Positions 31,401-42,532 of a DNA stretch of 64,000 nucleotides are shown here, piece after piece. Each line of letters begins with the position of its first letter. Positions within the stretch are counted from its first letter, which is position 1. The notes under the pieces are model-generated. The model had not been told where the DNA came from. It was given only the letters and a program-made list of their open reading frames with translations, and ran no database searches. The position numbers and the translations under genes are program-made. The stretch is from contig NW_020825493.1 in assembly GCF_003286085.1 (NCBI RefSeq), positions 87,626-151,625 of the forward strand, given 5' to 3'. Origin of the DNA: Drosophila persimilis (lineage: Eukaryota > Arthropoda > Insecta > Diptera > Drosophilidae).

Positions 31401-32440
31401 ACGTGATTTCTTTTCCCTATGTTAATGGTTAGATTTGCTTTGCGTAGACACAACGCTATCTCCTGTAACAACAGTAAATGCGACTCGAAGTCCTCTGATA
31501 AAACAAGTAGATCATCTAAATATACAAACACACGTGTACGAAGATGAGCTGGAATAACTCGATCCATTAGTCTACAGAGAGTTTGAGCGGCATAGCAAAG
31601 ACCAAAAGGCATCATTTTATATTGATATAACGGTCGGTTAGGCACTGTAAATGCAGTGTACTGTCGCGATTGTTCATCCAACGGGATTTGCCAAAATGCG
31701 TGTTTGATGTCTAATCCAGTGATGTAACGAGCGGGTGGTAACCGACTTAGAATACCATCAATATGTGGTAACGGATATGCATCCCGTCTTGTAACCTTGT
31801 TCACTTCTCTTGAATCGAGACACAGTCTATATTTTTCGCCTTTCTTTACCAAAACGCAATTACTGCTCCAGGGACTAGTCGACTCCTCTATAACATCGAG
31901 CGCAAGCATATTGTCCAACTCGGCAAACATCAATTTCTCAATGGCTGGTGATACCGGCCAATGTCGTTGCTTTACGGGAATAGCTGCTCCAACATCTATA
32001 GAGTGTGTGGCTAAACTGGTACGGCCTAATCCTTCAGTAGCGAAAGATGGAAAACAACCTATCACTTTATCTAAGCGAATTCTCTCGTCTGCTGTCAATT
32101 TATGTAGGTTCGGTGGTTCTTCGACGTCATCCGTACCTCCAACATCTAATTCAGATACCTCTGCAGTGTGTGTGATTTTATCTAAAAGTCCAAATTTTTG
32201 CCAGAAGTCTATCCCCAAATAGACGTCTTGCTTGAGTTCAGGAATAAGAAACATTTCTAGGGCAGACCTAGACCTAGTGCATCCACGGTAATTAATTTGT
32301 GTTACCAGCTTGCCTATAACCTTACTTACAGTATCGTAAGCCGTTCGTATTGCTCCTGAACACTTTTTAACCTTGCAATGCGCCAACATTTCTTTCGCGG
32401 CTGAGCCTCCAATACAACTGATTGTGGCCCCCTAATCCAA
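31379..32440 (-). pseudogene. pol: protease end and RT of the Ty3/gypsy element, unit 1
   Basis: Protease active site is just upstream. The frame from 32389 gives the protease flap and YLGIDFWQKFG, linker, RT fingers with WSSNCVLVKKG, motif A ITGLDIKHAFWQIPL, motif B MPFGLCYA and the intact catalytic box FVYLDDLLV (about 31500). A frameshift near 31390 ends the reading and the RT continues in the next feature. The whole region is duplicated at 34839-35900. Confidence 0.8.
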
Positions 32441-33585
32441 CAAAGCTATGTAATCACTGCCTTCAATGGTGACATTGGTATACAGCCTGTTATCCGAGCT
32501 AAGAAATATAGCTGAAACAAACTTGTTCTTATTCTTGCGAACCATCTTCCAAAATTGTCTTAAACTTTTAGTTGAACGTTTGGGCTTTCTTACAAATTTA
32601 AAACTATCTATCTTATCAAAAATTTTCTTACGCGTCGTAATATAATTTGCTTCCCTTTCAGGTAAAGGAGTAAATGAATAATGATATGCCGTAGGCAGGG
32701 TTTCCTCTACTGTTTGTGAGCTGATCTTAGGCTCCCTTAAACTTTGGTCTTTCGTTAAACTAGTAGGTGATTCTTGCAAACTTTTTTCTAAGGATGTGTC
32801 TGCTTGTTGTTGTTTAACACAACCTTCTGCAGGTTTCCCGGAGTCTTACATTTGACACATACCGGCTTGTAAGTATATTTTGTTCCACACCCGTAGCAAA
32901 AGATCTTACGAGGACCTACACAATCGTCAAATTTATGACCTTTGTTGTCACAGTTCTAGAAAGTTGGAACTGTCTGTGAAGTACGACGTTGTATTTGACA
33001 CACTTCATTATGCTCGACCAAGTCATCGAATAGCTGCTCGCTATCGTCTGGACCTGACAATTCCAATACGTATGAGCGAAGAGTCCTTTGCTTGACCGAT
33101 TTTATATCGTTATAAAACTGCTCGTGCTTACGTACCTCTCGTCGTAATAGCGATCTGTTGGCAATCTTTAAGTGAAGAAGCTCGGGGTGAAGAGTGGGCT
33201 TGGAATTTCTAATAAGTAGATTCACAACATCTTTTTCTGTAACCGAATTTTGAAGCCTATCCACGAGATCTTCGATAGCATATTGAAAGTCATCGAAGGA
33301 TTCGTTTTCGCCCTGACGACGTGTCCTAATCTTTTCCCAGATATCATAGTCGGTCTCAACATCTTCAAATCTTCGTCTAAACTCTATACAAAACGTATAC
33401 CAATTAAAGTTTGGGTAAGTTCGATGGAATTTCCAGTACCAATCACTAGATTTTCCCGCGAATAAAAGATAGAATAGAAAGATAGATAGAAACGAATAAA
33501 AGATAGTGATCACAAAGCAATTGATAATTGTTATAAAGATTTTGTTGCGTTAGAGAACGTACTCGATAAATAAACTTATCCATCC
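32432..33585 (-). pseudogene. gag: gag, nucleocapsid and protease start, unit 1
   Basis: Minus strand. An ATG-led gag start (MDKFIYRVR) lies at about 33575; the capsid continues with DWYWKFHRTYPNFNW and a 34-bp imperfect duplication of CTTTTATTCG-type sequence near 33450-33500; nucleocapsid-like Cys/His sequence C-x4-H-x4-C and CYGCG...CVKC is at about 32940-32830; then a basic linker and the protease start. The catalytic triplet reads Asp-stop-Gly: TAG at 32432-32434 replaces the Ser/Thr codon of D-[ST]-G. The gag begins only about 20 bases after an LTR-like end, with no recognisable primer site. Confidence 0.7.
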
Positions 33586-33595
33586 TCATGCAAAT

Positions 33596-33727
33596 TAAAT
33601 AACTGCGGTAGCGGATTGCGTTTTTAAAAAGTTTTTATTTAACTTCTAAGTTCACAGATATAGATTTAAGTTGAGGGTCACAAAGGATTCCGGACAAAGG
33701 GTTTGCGCGATCTTCTAGATCAAGACT
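33596..33727 (-). repeat. short LTR-like segment after env, unit 1
   Basis: Minus strand: polypurine tract AATGGGGGG, then AGTCTTGATC (LTR start type), AATAAAAACTTTTT and an end TTATTTAATT resembling the errantivirus LTR end. It is only about 130 bp and has no TATA box, so it is a deleted LTR. Identical at 37056-37187. Confidence 0.55.
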
Positions 33728-33737
33728 CCCCCCATTC

Positions 33738-34213
33738 TTAAATGTTTCGTCCCGATACATTTTGAAGTTCTGATAGAGCTCTAATTTCTTCTGACAGTAT
33801 TTGAATGCTGCTTTCCACTATTTCTTCTGACGGTATTCTTATTGATTTAATAAGTACAAATTTGGTTAATTTATAGCCGAAGTAAAATAACATTATCAAT
33901 ATCAAAATGATTAAAAATAATGTTGTTAATGGGAAGGCCGTATTACCTAATGTTATAACGGGATTTAAAATATTAACATTATCAAAAGAAAATTGCTTAT
34001 CATTCGATTGTATATAATCAACTAATTCAAAATCGCTATATCTATGATGCGATATATATCTTAGAATTTTACCCTTATCATGGGTTATATTATTTATTAA
34101 AATTGTGTGGTTGAATATAAGGAGATACGAACCTAACAAAGTAGTATTGTCTACGATATTTTTGCCTGAAACTAATATGGGACCATCCTGAATGATGTCT
34201 ATTTCTTTGTTTT
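33738..34213 (-). pseudogene. env: env C-terminal part, unit 1
   Basis: Minus strand. Ectodomain end, a membrane anchor (TTLFLIILILIMLFYFGY) at about residue 75 of the ATG-led frame, a short cytoplasmic tail and a stop at 33738, followed by a polypurine tract. It is cut on its N-terminal side by the DINE. Duplicate of 37198-37673, whose upstream part continues at 38780. Confidence 0.75.
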
Positions 34214-34794
34214 TTATACCCGATACTCAAAATGAGTATTGGGGTATATTAGATTTGTGGTAAAAGTGGATGTGTGTAACGTCCAGAAGGAATCGTTTCC
34301 GACCCTATAAAGTATATATATTCTTGATCAGCATCAATAGCCGAGTCGATTGAGCCCTGTCTGTCTGTCCGTCCGTCCGTCTGTCCGTCTGTCCGTCCCC
34401 TTCAGCGCCTAATGCTCAAAGACTATAAGAGCTAGAGCAACGATGTTTTGGATCCAGACTTCTGTGATATGTCACTGCTCCAAAAATATTTCAAAACTTT
34501 GCCCCGCCCACTTCCGCCCCCACAAAGGGCGAAAATCTGTGGCATCCACAATTTCGACGATACGAGAAAACTAAAAACGCAGAATCGTAGAAGATGACTA
34601 TATCTTCTAGAGTGCCAAATCTGAACCAGATCGTATAATTATTACAGCCAGAATCACGAAAACAATTTCACTCTTTCTCGCTCTGTCTCACTCTAACACA
34701 CAGGTTTCATGGTCGGTTTTGCCAATTGCAAAATATGAGTTCAAGGATCTCAGAACCTATAAAAGCCAGAGCAACCAAATTTGGTATCCACACT
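34214..34794 (+). mobile_element. DINE-1/Helentron-type element, copy 8 (5' half only)
   Basis: Starts TTATACCCGATACT and is cut off at 34794 by the tandem-duplication junction. It is identical to the first 581 bp of copy 9. Confidence 0.9.
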
Positions 34795-34838
34795 TGATTT
34801 TGGCCTTGATTTTGTCTGGATTTGTCTTTATCTGACCA

Positions 34839-35900
34839 TTACCAAACATAAAACCCAAATACGTGATTTCTTTTCCCTATGTTAATGGTTAGATTTGCTT
34901 TGCGTAGACACAACGCTATCTCCTGTAACAACAGTAAATGCGACTCGAAGTCCTCTGATAAAACAAGTAGATCATCTAAATATACAAACACACGTGTACG
35001 AAGATGAGCTGGAATAACTCGATCCATTAGTCTACAGAGAGTTTGAGCGGCATAGCAAAGACCAAAAGGCATCATTTTATATTGATATAACGGTCGGTTA
35101 GGCACTGTAAATGCAGTGTACTGTCGCGATTGTTCATCCAACGGGATTTGCCAAAATGCGTGTTTGATGTCTAATCCAGTGATGTAACGAGCGGGTGGTA
35201 ACCGACTTAGAATACCATCAATATGTGGTAACGGATATGCATCCCGTCTTGTAACCTTGTTCACTTCTCTTGAATCGAGACACAGTCTATATTTTTCGCC
35301 TTTCTTTACCAAAACGCAATTACTGCTCCAGGGACTAGTCGACTCCTCTATAACATCGAGCGCAAGCATATTGTCCAACTCGGCAAACATCAATTTCTCA
35401 ATGGCTGGTGATACCGGCCAATGTCGTTGCTTTACGGGAATAGCTGCTCCAACATCTATAGAGTGTGTGGCTAAACTGGTACGGCCTAATCCTTCAGTAG
35501 CGAAAGATGGAAAACAACCTATCACTTTATCTAAGCGAATTCTCTCGTCTGCTGTCAATTTATGTAGGTTCGGTGGTTCTTCGACGTCATCCGTACCTCC
35601 AACATCTAATTCAGATACCTCTGCAGTGTGTGTGATTTTATCTAAAAGTCCAAATTTTTGCCAGAAGTCTATCCCCAAATAGACGTCTTGCTTGAGTTCA
35701 GGAATAAGAAACATTTCTAGGGCAGACCTAGACCTAGTGCATCCACGGTAATTAATTTGTGTTACCAGCTTGCCTATAACCTTACTTACAGTATCGTAAG
35801 CCGTTCGTATTGCTCCTGAACACTTTTTAACCTTGCAATGCGCCAACATTTCTTTCGCGGCTGAGCCTCCAATACAACTGATTGTGGCCCCCTAATCCAA
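34839..35900 (-). pseudogene. pol: protease end and RT of the Ty3/gypsy element, unit 2
   Basis: Same sequence and defects as 31379-32440, including the intact YLDD box and the frameshift at the low end. Here the RT is cut at 34801 by the duplication junction, so thumb and RNase H are absent. Confidence 0.8.
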
Positions 35901-37045
35901 CAAAGCTATGTAATCACTGCCTTCAATGGTGACATTGGTATACAGCCTGTTATCCGAGCTAAGAAATATAGCTGAAACAAACTTGTTCTTATTCTTGCGA
36001 ACCATCTTCCAAAATTGTCTTAAACTTTTAGTTGAACGTTTGGGCTTTCTTACAAATTTAAAACTATCTATCTTATCAAAAATTTTCTTACGCGTCGTAA
36101 TATAATTTGCTTCCCTTTCAGGTAAAGGAGTAAATGAATAATGATATGCCGTAGGCAGGGTTTCCTCTACTGTTTGTGAGCTGATCTTAGGCTCCCTTAA
36201 ACTTTGGTCTTTCGTTAAACTAGTAGGTGATTCTTGCAAACTTTTTTCTAAGGATGTGTCTGCTTGTTGTTGTTTAACACAACCTTCTGCAGGTTTCCCG
36301 GAGTCTTACATTTGACACATACCGGCTTGTAAGTATATTTTGTTCCACACCCGTAGCAAAAGATCTTACGAGGACCTACACAATCGTCAAATTTATGACC
36401 TTTGTTGTCACAGTTCTAGAAAGTTGGAACTGTCTGTGAAGTACGACGTTGTATTTGACACACTTCATTATGCTCGACCAAGTCATCGAATAGCTGCTCG
36501 CTATCGTCTGGACCTGACAATTCCAATACGTATGAGCGAAGAGTCCTTTGCTTGACCGATTTTATATCGTTATAAAACTGCTCGTGCTTACGTACCTCTC
36601 GTCGTAATAGCGATCTGTTGGCAATCTTTAAGTGAAGAAGCTCGGGGTGAAGAGTGGGCTTGGAATTTCTAATAAGTAGATTCACAACATCTTTTTCTGT
36701 AACCGAATTTTGAAGCCTATCCACGAGATCTTCGATAGCATATTGAAAGTCATCGAAGGATTCGTTTTCGCCCTGACGACGTGTCCTAATCTTTTCCCAG
36801 ATATCATAGTCGGTCTCAACATCTTCAAATCTTCGTCTAAACTCTATACAAAACGTATACCAATTAAAGTTTGGGTAAGTTCGATGGAATTTCCAGTACC
36901 AATCACTAGATTTTCCCGCGAATAAAAGATAGAATAGAAAGATAGATAGAAACGAATAAAAGATAGTGATCACAAAGCAATTGATAATTGTTATAAAGAT
37001 TTTGTTGCGTTAGAGAACGTACTCGATAAATAAACTTATCCATCC
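35892..37045 (-). pseudogene. gag: gag, nucleocapsid and protease start, unit 2
   Basis: Same as 32432-33585, including the TAG at 35892-35894 in the protease catalytic triplet and the small internal duplication in gag. The shared lesions show they predate the tandem duplication. Confidence 0.7.
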
Positions 37046-37055
37046 TCATGCAAAT

Positions 37056-37187
37056 TAAATAACTGCGGTAGCGGATTGCGTTTTTAAAAAGTTTTTATTT
37101 AACTTCTAAGTTCACAGATATAGATTTAAGTTGAGGGTCACAAAGGATTCCGGACAAAGGGTTTGCGCGATCTTCTAGATCAAGACT
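37056..37187 (-). repeat. short LTR-like segment after env, unit 2
   Basis: Identical to 33596-33727: polypurine tract, AGTCTTG start, AATAAA and TTTAATT end, but no primer site after it. Confidence 0.55.
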
Positions 37188-37197
37188 CCCCCCATTC

Positions 37198-37673
37198 TTA
37201 AATGTTTCGTCCCGATACATTTTGAAGTTCTGATAGAGCTCTAATTTCTTCTGACAGTATTTGAATGCTGCTTTCCACTATTTCTTCTGACGGTATTCTT
37301 ATTGATTTAATAAGTACAAATTTGGTTAATTTATAGCCGAAGTAAAATAACATTATCAATATCAAAATGATTAAAAATAATGTTGTTAATGGGAAGGCCG
37401 TATTACCTAATGTTATAACGGGATTTAAAATATTAACATTATCAAAAGAAAATTGCTTATCATTCGATTGTATATAATCAACTAATTCAAAATCGCTATA
37501 TCTATGATGCGATATATATCTTAGAATTTTACCCTTATCATGGGTTATATTATTTATTAAAATTGTGTGGTTGAATATAAGGAGATACGAACCTAACAAA
37601 GTAGTATTGTCTACGATATTTTTGCCTGAAACTAATATGGGACCATCCTGAATGATGTCTATTTCTTTGTTTT
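37198..37673 (-). pseudogene. env: env C-terminal part, unit 2
   Basis: Membrane anchor and tail as in unit 1. Across the DINE (37674-38779) its frame joins exactly to the env piece at 38780-39716, giving one envelope gene split by a DINE. Confidence 0.8.
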
Positions 37674-38779
37674 TTATACCCGATACTCAAAATGAGTATT
37701 GGGGTATATTAGATTTGTGGTAAAAGTGGATGTGTGTAACGTCCAGAAGGAATCGTTTCCGACCCTATAAAGTATATATATTCTTGATCAGCATCAATAG
37801 CCGAGTCGATTGAGCCCTGTCTGTCTGTCCGTCCGTCCGTCTGTCCGTCTGTCCGTCCCCTTCAGCGCCTAATGCTCAAAGACTATAAGAGCTAGAGCAA
37901 CGATGTTTTGGATCCAGACTTCTGTGATATGTCACTGCTCCAAAAATATTTCAAAACTTTGCCCCGCCCACTTCCGCCCCCACAAAGGGCGAAAATCTGT
38001 GGCATCCACAATTTCGACGATACGAGAAAACTAAAAACGCAGAATCGTAGAAGATGACTATATCTTCTAGAGTGCCAAATCTGAACCAGATCGTATAATT
38101 ATTACAGCCAGAATCACGAAAACAATTTCACTCTTTCTCGCTCTGTCTCACTCTAACACACAGGTTTCATGGTCGGTTTTGCCAATTGCAAAATATGAGT
38201 TCAAGGATCTCAGAACCTATAAAAGCCAGAGCAACCAAATTTGGTATCCACACTCCTGTGATATCGGACCTTGACCGTTTCCTGTCCAAATTTCGCCACA
38301 CCCCCTTCCGCCCCCGCAAAGGACGAAAATCTGAGGCAACCACAAATCTCAGAGACTATTAAGGCTAGAGTAACCAAATTTGGTGCACACACTCCTTTAA
38401 GATGTCACTATAAAACGTATATCTCAGAATTTCGCCCCACCCCCATCCGCCCCCACAAAGGACGAAAATCTGTTGCATCCACAATATTGCAGATTTGAGA
38501 AAACTAAAAACGCAGAATCATAGATAATGACCATATCTATTAGATTGCTGAATCTGGATCAGATCAGACCATTTTTTTAGCCAAAAGGAACAAATCAATT
38601 TGCAGTGGCTACGCAGCGCCCGACGTCACGCTCAGACTGATTTTCTGTCTCTCTCGCACGCACTCTTTGTCGTGTCGTTTAATATTAGCGGCGTCTGCCG
38701 GAGGAGAGCCATACTGACTTAGTATCGGGTATAACCTTAGAGTTGCGGTGTCCGCAGCAACTCACAACGTTCCCCCTCG
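37674..38779 (+). mobile_element. DINE-1/Helentron-type element, copy 9
   Basis: Full-length plus copy of a diverged subtype (middle block with GCCAATTGCAAAATATGAG, also in copy 13). It splits env between T residues with the frame kept. Confidence 0.9.
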
Positions 38780-39716
38780 TTTCCCTTTTTTTAGTGCAGT
38801 TGGCTTTAAAGCCATTAAGTAAATTGGTGAAACAGGTCTTCTTTAAATTTATTTGTGCGTAATTGTTAAAAGTTTCACTTTTAAAATTATTCATTAAATA
38901 GTATTTCTCCTTACATTCACAAACTTTTTCACTTATAACTAACATTCCATCATTTTGTGAGATGGCTCTTGCATGGTAAAACTTTCAAATATCTTTAATT
39001 TGAGGATATTTTATGTAAATGATTATTAAATCTGCATTTCGAATTATTTTAACCGTTGCAATGTCCAGCAGATCAGATAGTTCAACAGGATGTTTTTCAT
39101 GCTTATAAATGTCCTCTATTTCGTTTTTATTTAAAATTTTTGTATTGAAAATGTTTACTTTTAAGAGTGTTATGGTATCAACTAAATTTAGTAGGTCAAA
39201 AGTTATTACTTTTAAACGATGCTTTCTCAGTATCGTTTTTATTGAAGATGACATTTTTTAATGAATTGATAGCAATTCAATTTCTTTGAAAAATTTGGAA
39301 TTTATTACAAACTGTTTATTATTATTTTCAGTTAATTCATTCACTTTATTTTGTATTTTCAAAAAGTCGTCATGATCAGGGCTGCTTGCTATCCATTTCC
39401 AAATGGTACCTAATTCATTAATTCCCCTTTCATTCCGTTTTGGAACTAATTCTGAAATCATTAATTTTAATAGACTTAAGTCCATTGATATTTCCCACTC
39501 ATCGTCTGAATTAATTGATTTGTTGACATATTTGGATTCTATATCAATTATCTCTCTATAAAAACTCAAATTAGTAATATGGAAAAGTTCAGCGTATGTT
39601 TCATAAGTGTAAACGTCTCTGACGTCGTTGAGCAATAGATAGTCACTATGCGTATAGTCGATTACTTCCGAACTCGTCAATATAACAAAAGTCAGTATAA
39701 GTATATTCGCATACAT
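38780..39716 (-). pseudogene. env: errantivirus-type env, N-terminal and middle part
   Basis: The ATG at 39716 begins a signal peptide (YANILILTFVILTSSEV). A basic cleavage-like site (PKRNERG) at about residue 95 is followed by a fusion-peptide-like and helical segment (ELGTIWKWIA). Two in-frame stops (about 39258 and 38985) interrupt it; all segments are in the same frame. TTTTTTTCCAG stands a few bases before the ATG on the minus strand, a good splice-acceptor candidate for a spliced env mRNA. It starts only 64 bases after the end of a 412-like pol that lacks integrase. The protein would be a membrane fusion envelope. Confidence 0.75.
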
Positions 39717-39779
39717 TTTCTGGAAAAAATATTTAATATTTAATGTTATCTTTATGTATAATTCTGTTTCTATTGTTGA

Positions 39780-41465
39780 TTATAATTTTATTCGGTCGAT
39801 TTTCCTTATTGAAATGTATTCAAAGATATTTTCCCACGGTGCCACTTTGAGTTGGCTGATTTTTTGTTTACCGGCTTGCGTTTCAAGCCTTTGGAAAAAC
39901 TGACCTAAGTCAAGGGTTCCATTAGTATACAAATCGCTAACATCATATCTTGCAGTAATTTTTTTTCCATGTTTGAAAAAACATAAATTATTATTTACAT
40001 GCAAGGTCACTACTTTACGTACTTCGTCATTGTTGATGACTTCATATACGTTGGGCTTTGAAGCTTTTGTTAGAGATTGCCTAGGCAATTCTATTTGTTT
40101 TTTTCCTGCGCAGGATTTCTGTCTACTCTGTTGCCTGGTAGTGACTTTCAGGACTTTATTCGTTTTTTGTATGTTTTTCAGGTCTGTGATGGTTATTCTT
40201 GATAACGCATCTGCTACATGATTATCTTTACCCTTTAGATACTCGACTGTAAAGTCGTATTCTTCTAATTCGAGCTGCATGCGTGTGAGTTTTGAGCTGG
40301 GATTGACCATTGAAAATAGGTATGTTAGTGGTCTGTGATCCGTTTTTACTGTAAAGTGTTTACCATAGATATATGGTCGAAAATGGGTAATTGCCCAATG
40401 AATTGCTGCTAATTCCTGTTTTGTAGTACTTTTGTTACTTTCACCTTTTGTGAATGAACGTGATGCATATGCTAATGGGAGTTGGAGTCCGTTATGGTTT
40501 TGAGTTAAAACCGCTCCACATGCTTGTTTACTAGCATCGGTGATTATGCAAAATTCTTTCTGAAAATCTGGGTACTGTAACAGAGTGGGTTCCATAAGTT
40601 TATCTTTTAAATATTGGAATGCATTTTGACATTCAGTTGACCACTCAAAGGGGACATTCTTTTTACATAATCTAGTTATGTGCCGGGAATAGTCGGCGAA
40701 GTTTTTAATAAAACGTCTATAATAATTGCAAAATGCAATAAATCGTCTAGCGCTGTCCGCATCATGTGGGACTGGATAGTTTTTGATGACGTCATATTTC
40801 TTGTCATCTGGCAAGATTCCTTTATCTGTGCATTTATGACCAAGAAAGGTCACTTCATGCATAAAAAATGAACATTTTTGTGGATGTAATTTTAGGTTGT
40901 GTTTCCTACATATCTCAAAAATATCTGTTAAGTTTTTAAGAATATGTTTTTCGGAACAACCCATGACTATTAGATCGTCCATATACAGGAAGGCTTGCGA
41001 AGCTTCAAGTCCAGAGAATGCTATAGTCATCATTCTTTGAAATGAATTCGGCGCTATTTTTAAACCAAATGGTAGTCGCGTGAAGCGATATGAGCCATTG
41101 CTCGTTGAAAAAGACGTTATATTTCGCGAACTTTCTTCTAGTTCGATTTGATGAAAACCTGACATTAAGTCAAGGCATGAGAAATACTTTGCTCTACCTA
41201 GTTGATCCAAAATGTCATCAATTCTAGGTAGTGGAAATTTGTCGGCCAGGAGTTTTTTGTTTATTTGACGATAGTCAACTACTAATCGCCATTTCTTTTG
41301 TTCTGAACCCGGAAGGGCTTTCTTTGGGACAAGTAGAAGTGGGCTGTTGTATTCTGATACGGATGGTTCGACAATATTGTCGTTGATTAATTTTCCTACT
41401 TGTTTTTTAATTTCCTCAACTTGGCTATGCGGACTTCGATAGTTCTTTATATATAGGTTCGTCAT
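39780..41465 (-). pseudogene. pol: RT and RNase H of a 412/mdg1-like element
   Basis: Frame of 561 codons, open without stops. RT fingers with NSPLLLVPKK, motif A SCLDLMSGFHQIEL, motif B LPFGLKIAPNSFQ and catalytic box FLYMDDLIVMG (about 40985). RNase H has FCIITDASKQACGAVL, TTKQELAAIHWAI and TVKTDHRPLTYLF; the VADALSRI linker is at about 40195. After about 120 more codons the frame ends at 39780 with no HHCC domain and no integrase core. The style closely resembles 412/mdg1. The N-terminus is one frame off from the protease frame at 41425-42258, so an indel near 41460 breaks gag-pol. Confidence 0.85.
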
Positions 41466-42455
41466 CCCTCAATCTCAATTTCTGTTTATAAAAATTATTT
41501 GTTGTGATTGATTCGGTTTCAAGCCCGAATACGTCACTAAAATTGGTGCATAGTTTAGTTAATTGCTTCTTGAATTGTACTGGGAAATTTTTGCTTAATT
41601 CAGCTATGACAGTTTTTTCTCGGATTTTTTGAGTAGTTTGAATTACCTTGTAATTCGAAAGTGGTTCATATTGTATGTTATTTATATGTACTAATTGGTT
41701 GGTACTGGTTGTATTCAGCAATCGGACAAATGTATTATTTTTTGAAGTTATTGTATTTGCTACATAAATACCAGGTTGAATTTCCTGGTTTGGGATCAAT
41801 ATGGTTTCTATATCGGACGTTAATTCTATTTTTCTGACAACTTGTGATCTTGCTGGTAGAAGAATTGTATTGTTACCAGAACTGTATGTTATTGGAACAT
41901 AAATTTTAATTTTTATATTATTTGGTCGTATTATTAACCAATCCTCTGCAGGTTTTAAGTCTATTAGGCAGTTTAATTCTTTTATGAAATGAATGCCTAT
42001 TATTCCATCACACGGAATTGCAAAATTCTGATTAACTAAATGGAAATTGTGTGGAATTATGTATTTATCTGTCTGTAGCTCTATTAGGGCAAGGCCTTGG
42101 GATGTTATTATACCTTCCCCTATTCCTTGAATATCTATTTTATTTTTTGTTTGAATGTCGTTAAAGACATCTGAATTTGCTTTTAATAGTGATATATTGG
42201 CACCTGTATCTATAAGGAATGTAAGTTGTTTTCCTGTTTTAGAATTGAGGAATGCCACGAATATATTGAGATTGAGGTTGATTGTGTGAACCGCTGGATT
42301 TTTTAATTTAGTGTATCTAAAGGATCTTGGGAGTTTCCCGAAGCTGTCTGGGTAACACGAACATTTTTCTGTCGTGTGTTTCCATTGCTATTGTATCTTT
42401 GGTTGTTATAGGTTCCACCGTTATTACGGTTATTGTTATTGTTATTATAATTATT
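41425..42455 (-). pseudogene. pol: gag C-terminus and protease of the 412-like element
   Basis: At 42455-42259 an Asn/Arg-rich gag tail reads into the protease frame. Protease active site LIDTGANISLLK (about 42215), flap and GIIGIHFIKEL (about 42030), then the protease-RT connector with VFGLETESITTNNFYKQKLRL to 41425. The gag side is cut at 42456 by the 3' end of the LINE. The gag N-terminal part lies at 58160-59010. Confidence 0.8.
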
Positions 42456-42532
42456 TTTTATTTATTTATTTATTTAATTAACAATTATCTGTTAATAATG
42501 GTACTTAGTTACTAAAGGCGGAAAAAGATAAG

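Larger units (their letters stand above)
31341..34794. repeat. tandem duplication, unit 1
   Basis: 3454 bp repeated with an offset of exactly 3460 as unit 2 (34801-38254). Every reading frame in it recurs unchanged at +3460, and I saw no differences in the lines I compared. It starts inside an RT gene and ends inside a DINE. A 6-bp filler, TGATTT, separates the units. Confidence 0.9.
34801..38254. repeat. tandem duplication, unit 2
   Basis: Second unit of the 3460-bp-period duplication. Its right end lies inside DINE copy 9, which continues to its normal end, so this unit keeps the original right-hand context while unit 1 keeps the original left-hand context. Confidence 0.9.

Noticed and set aside
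33596..33727. Reading the short LTR-like segment as a true 5' LTR of the following gag
   Set aside because: No tRNA primer site follows and no TATA box is present. The segment fits better as a deleted 3' LTR of the env element joined to another gag.
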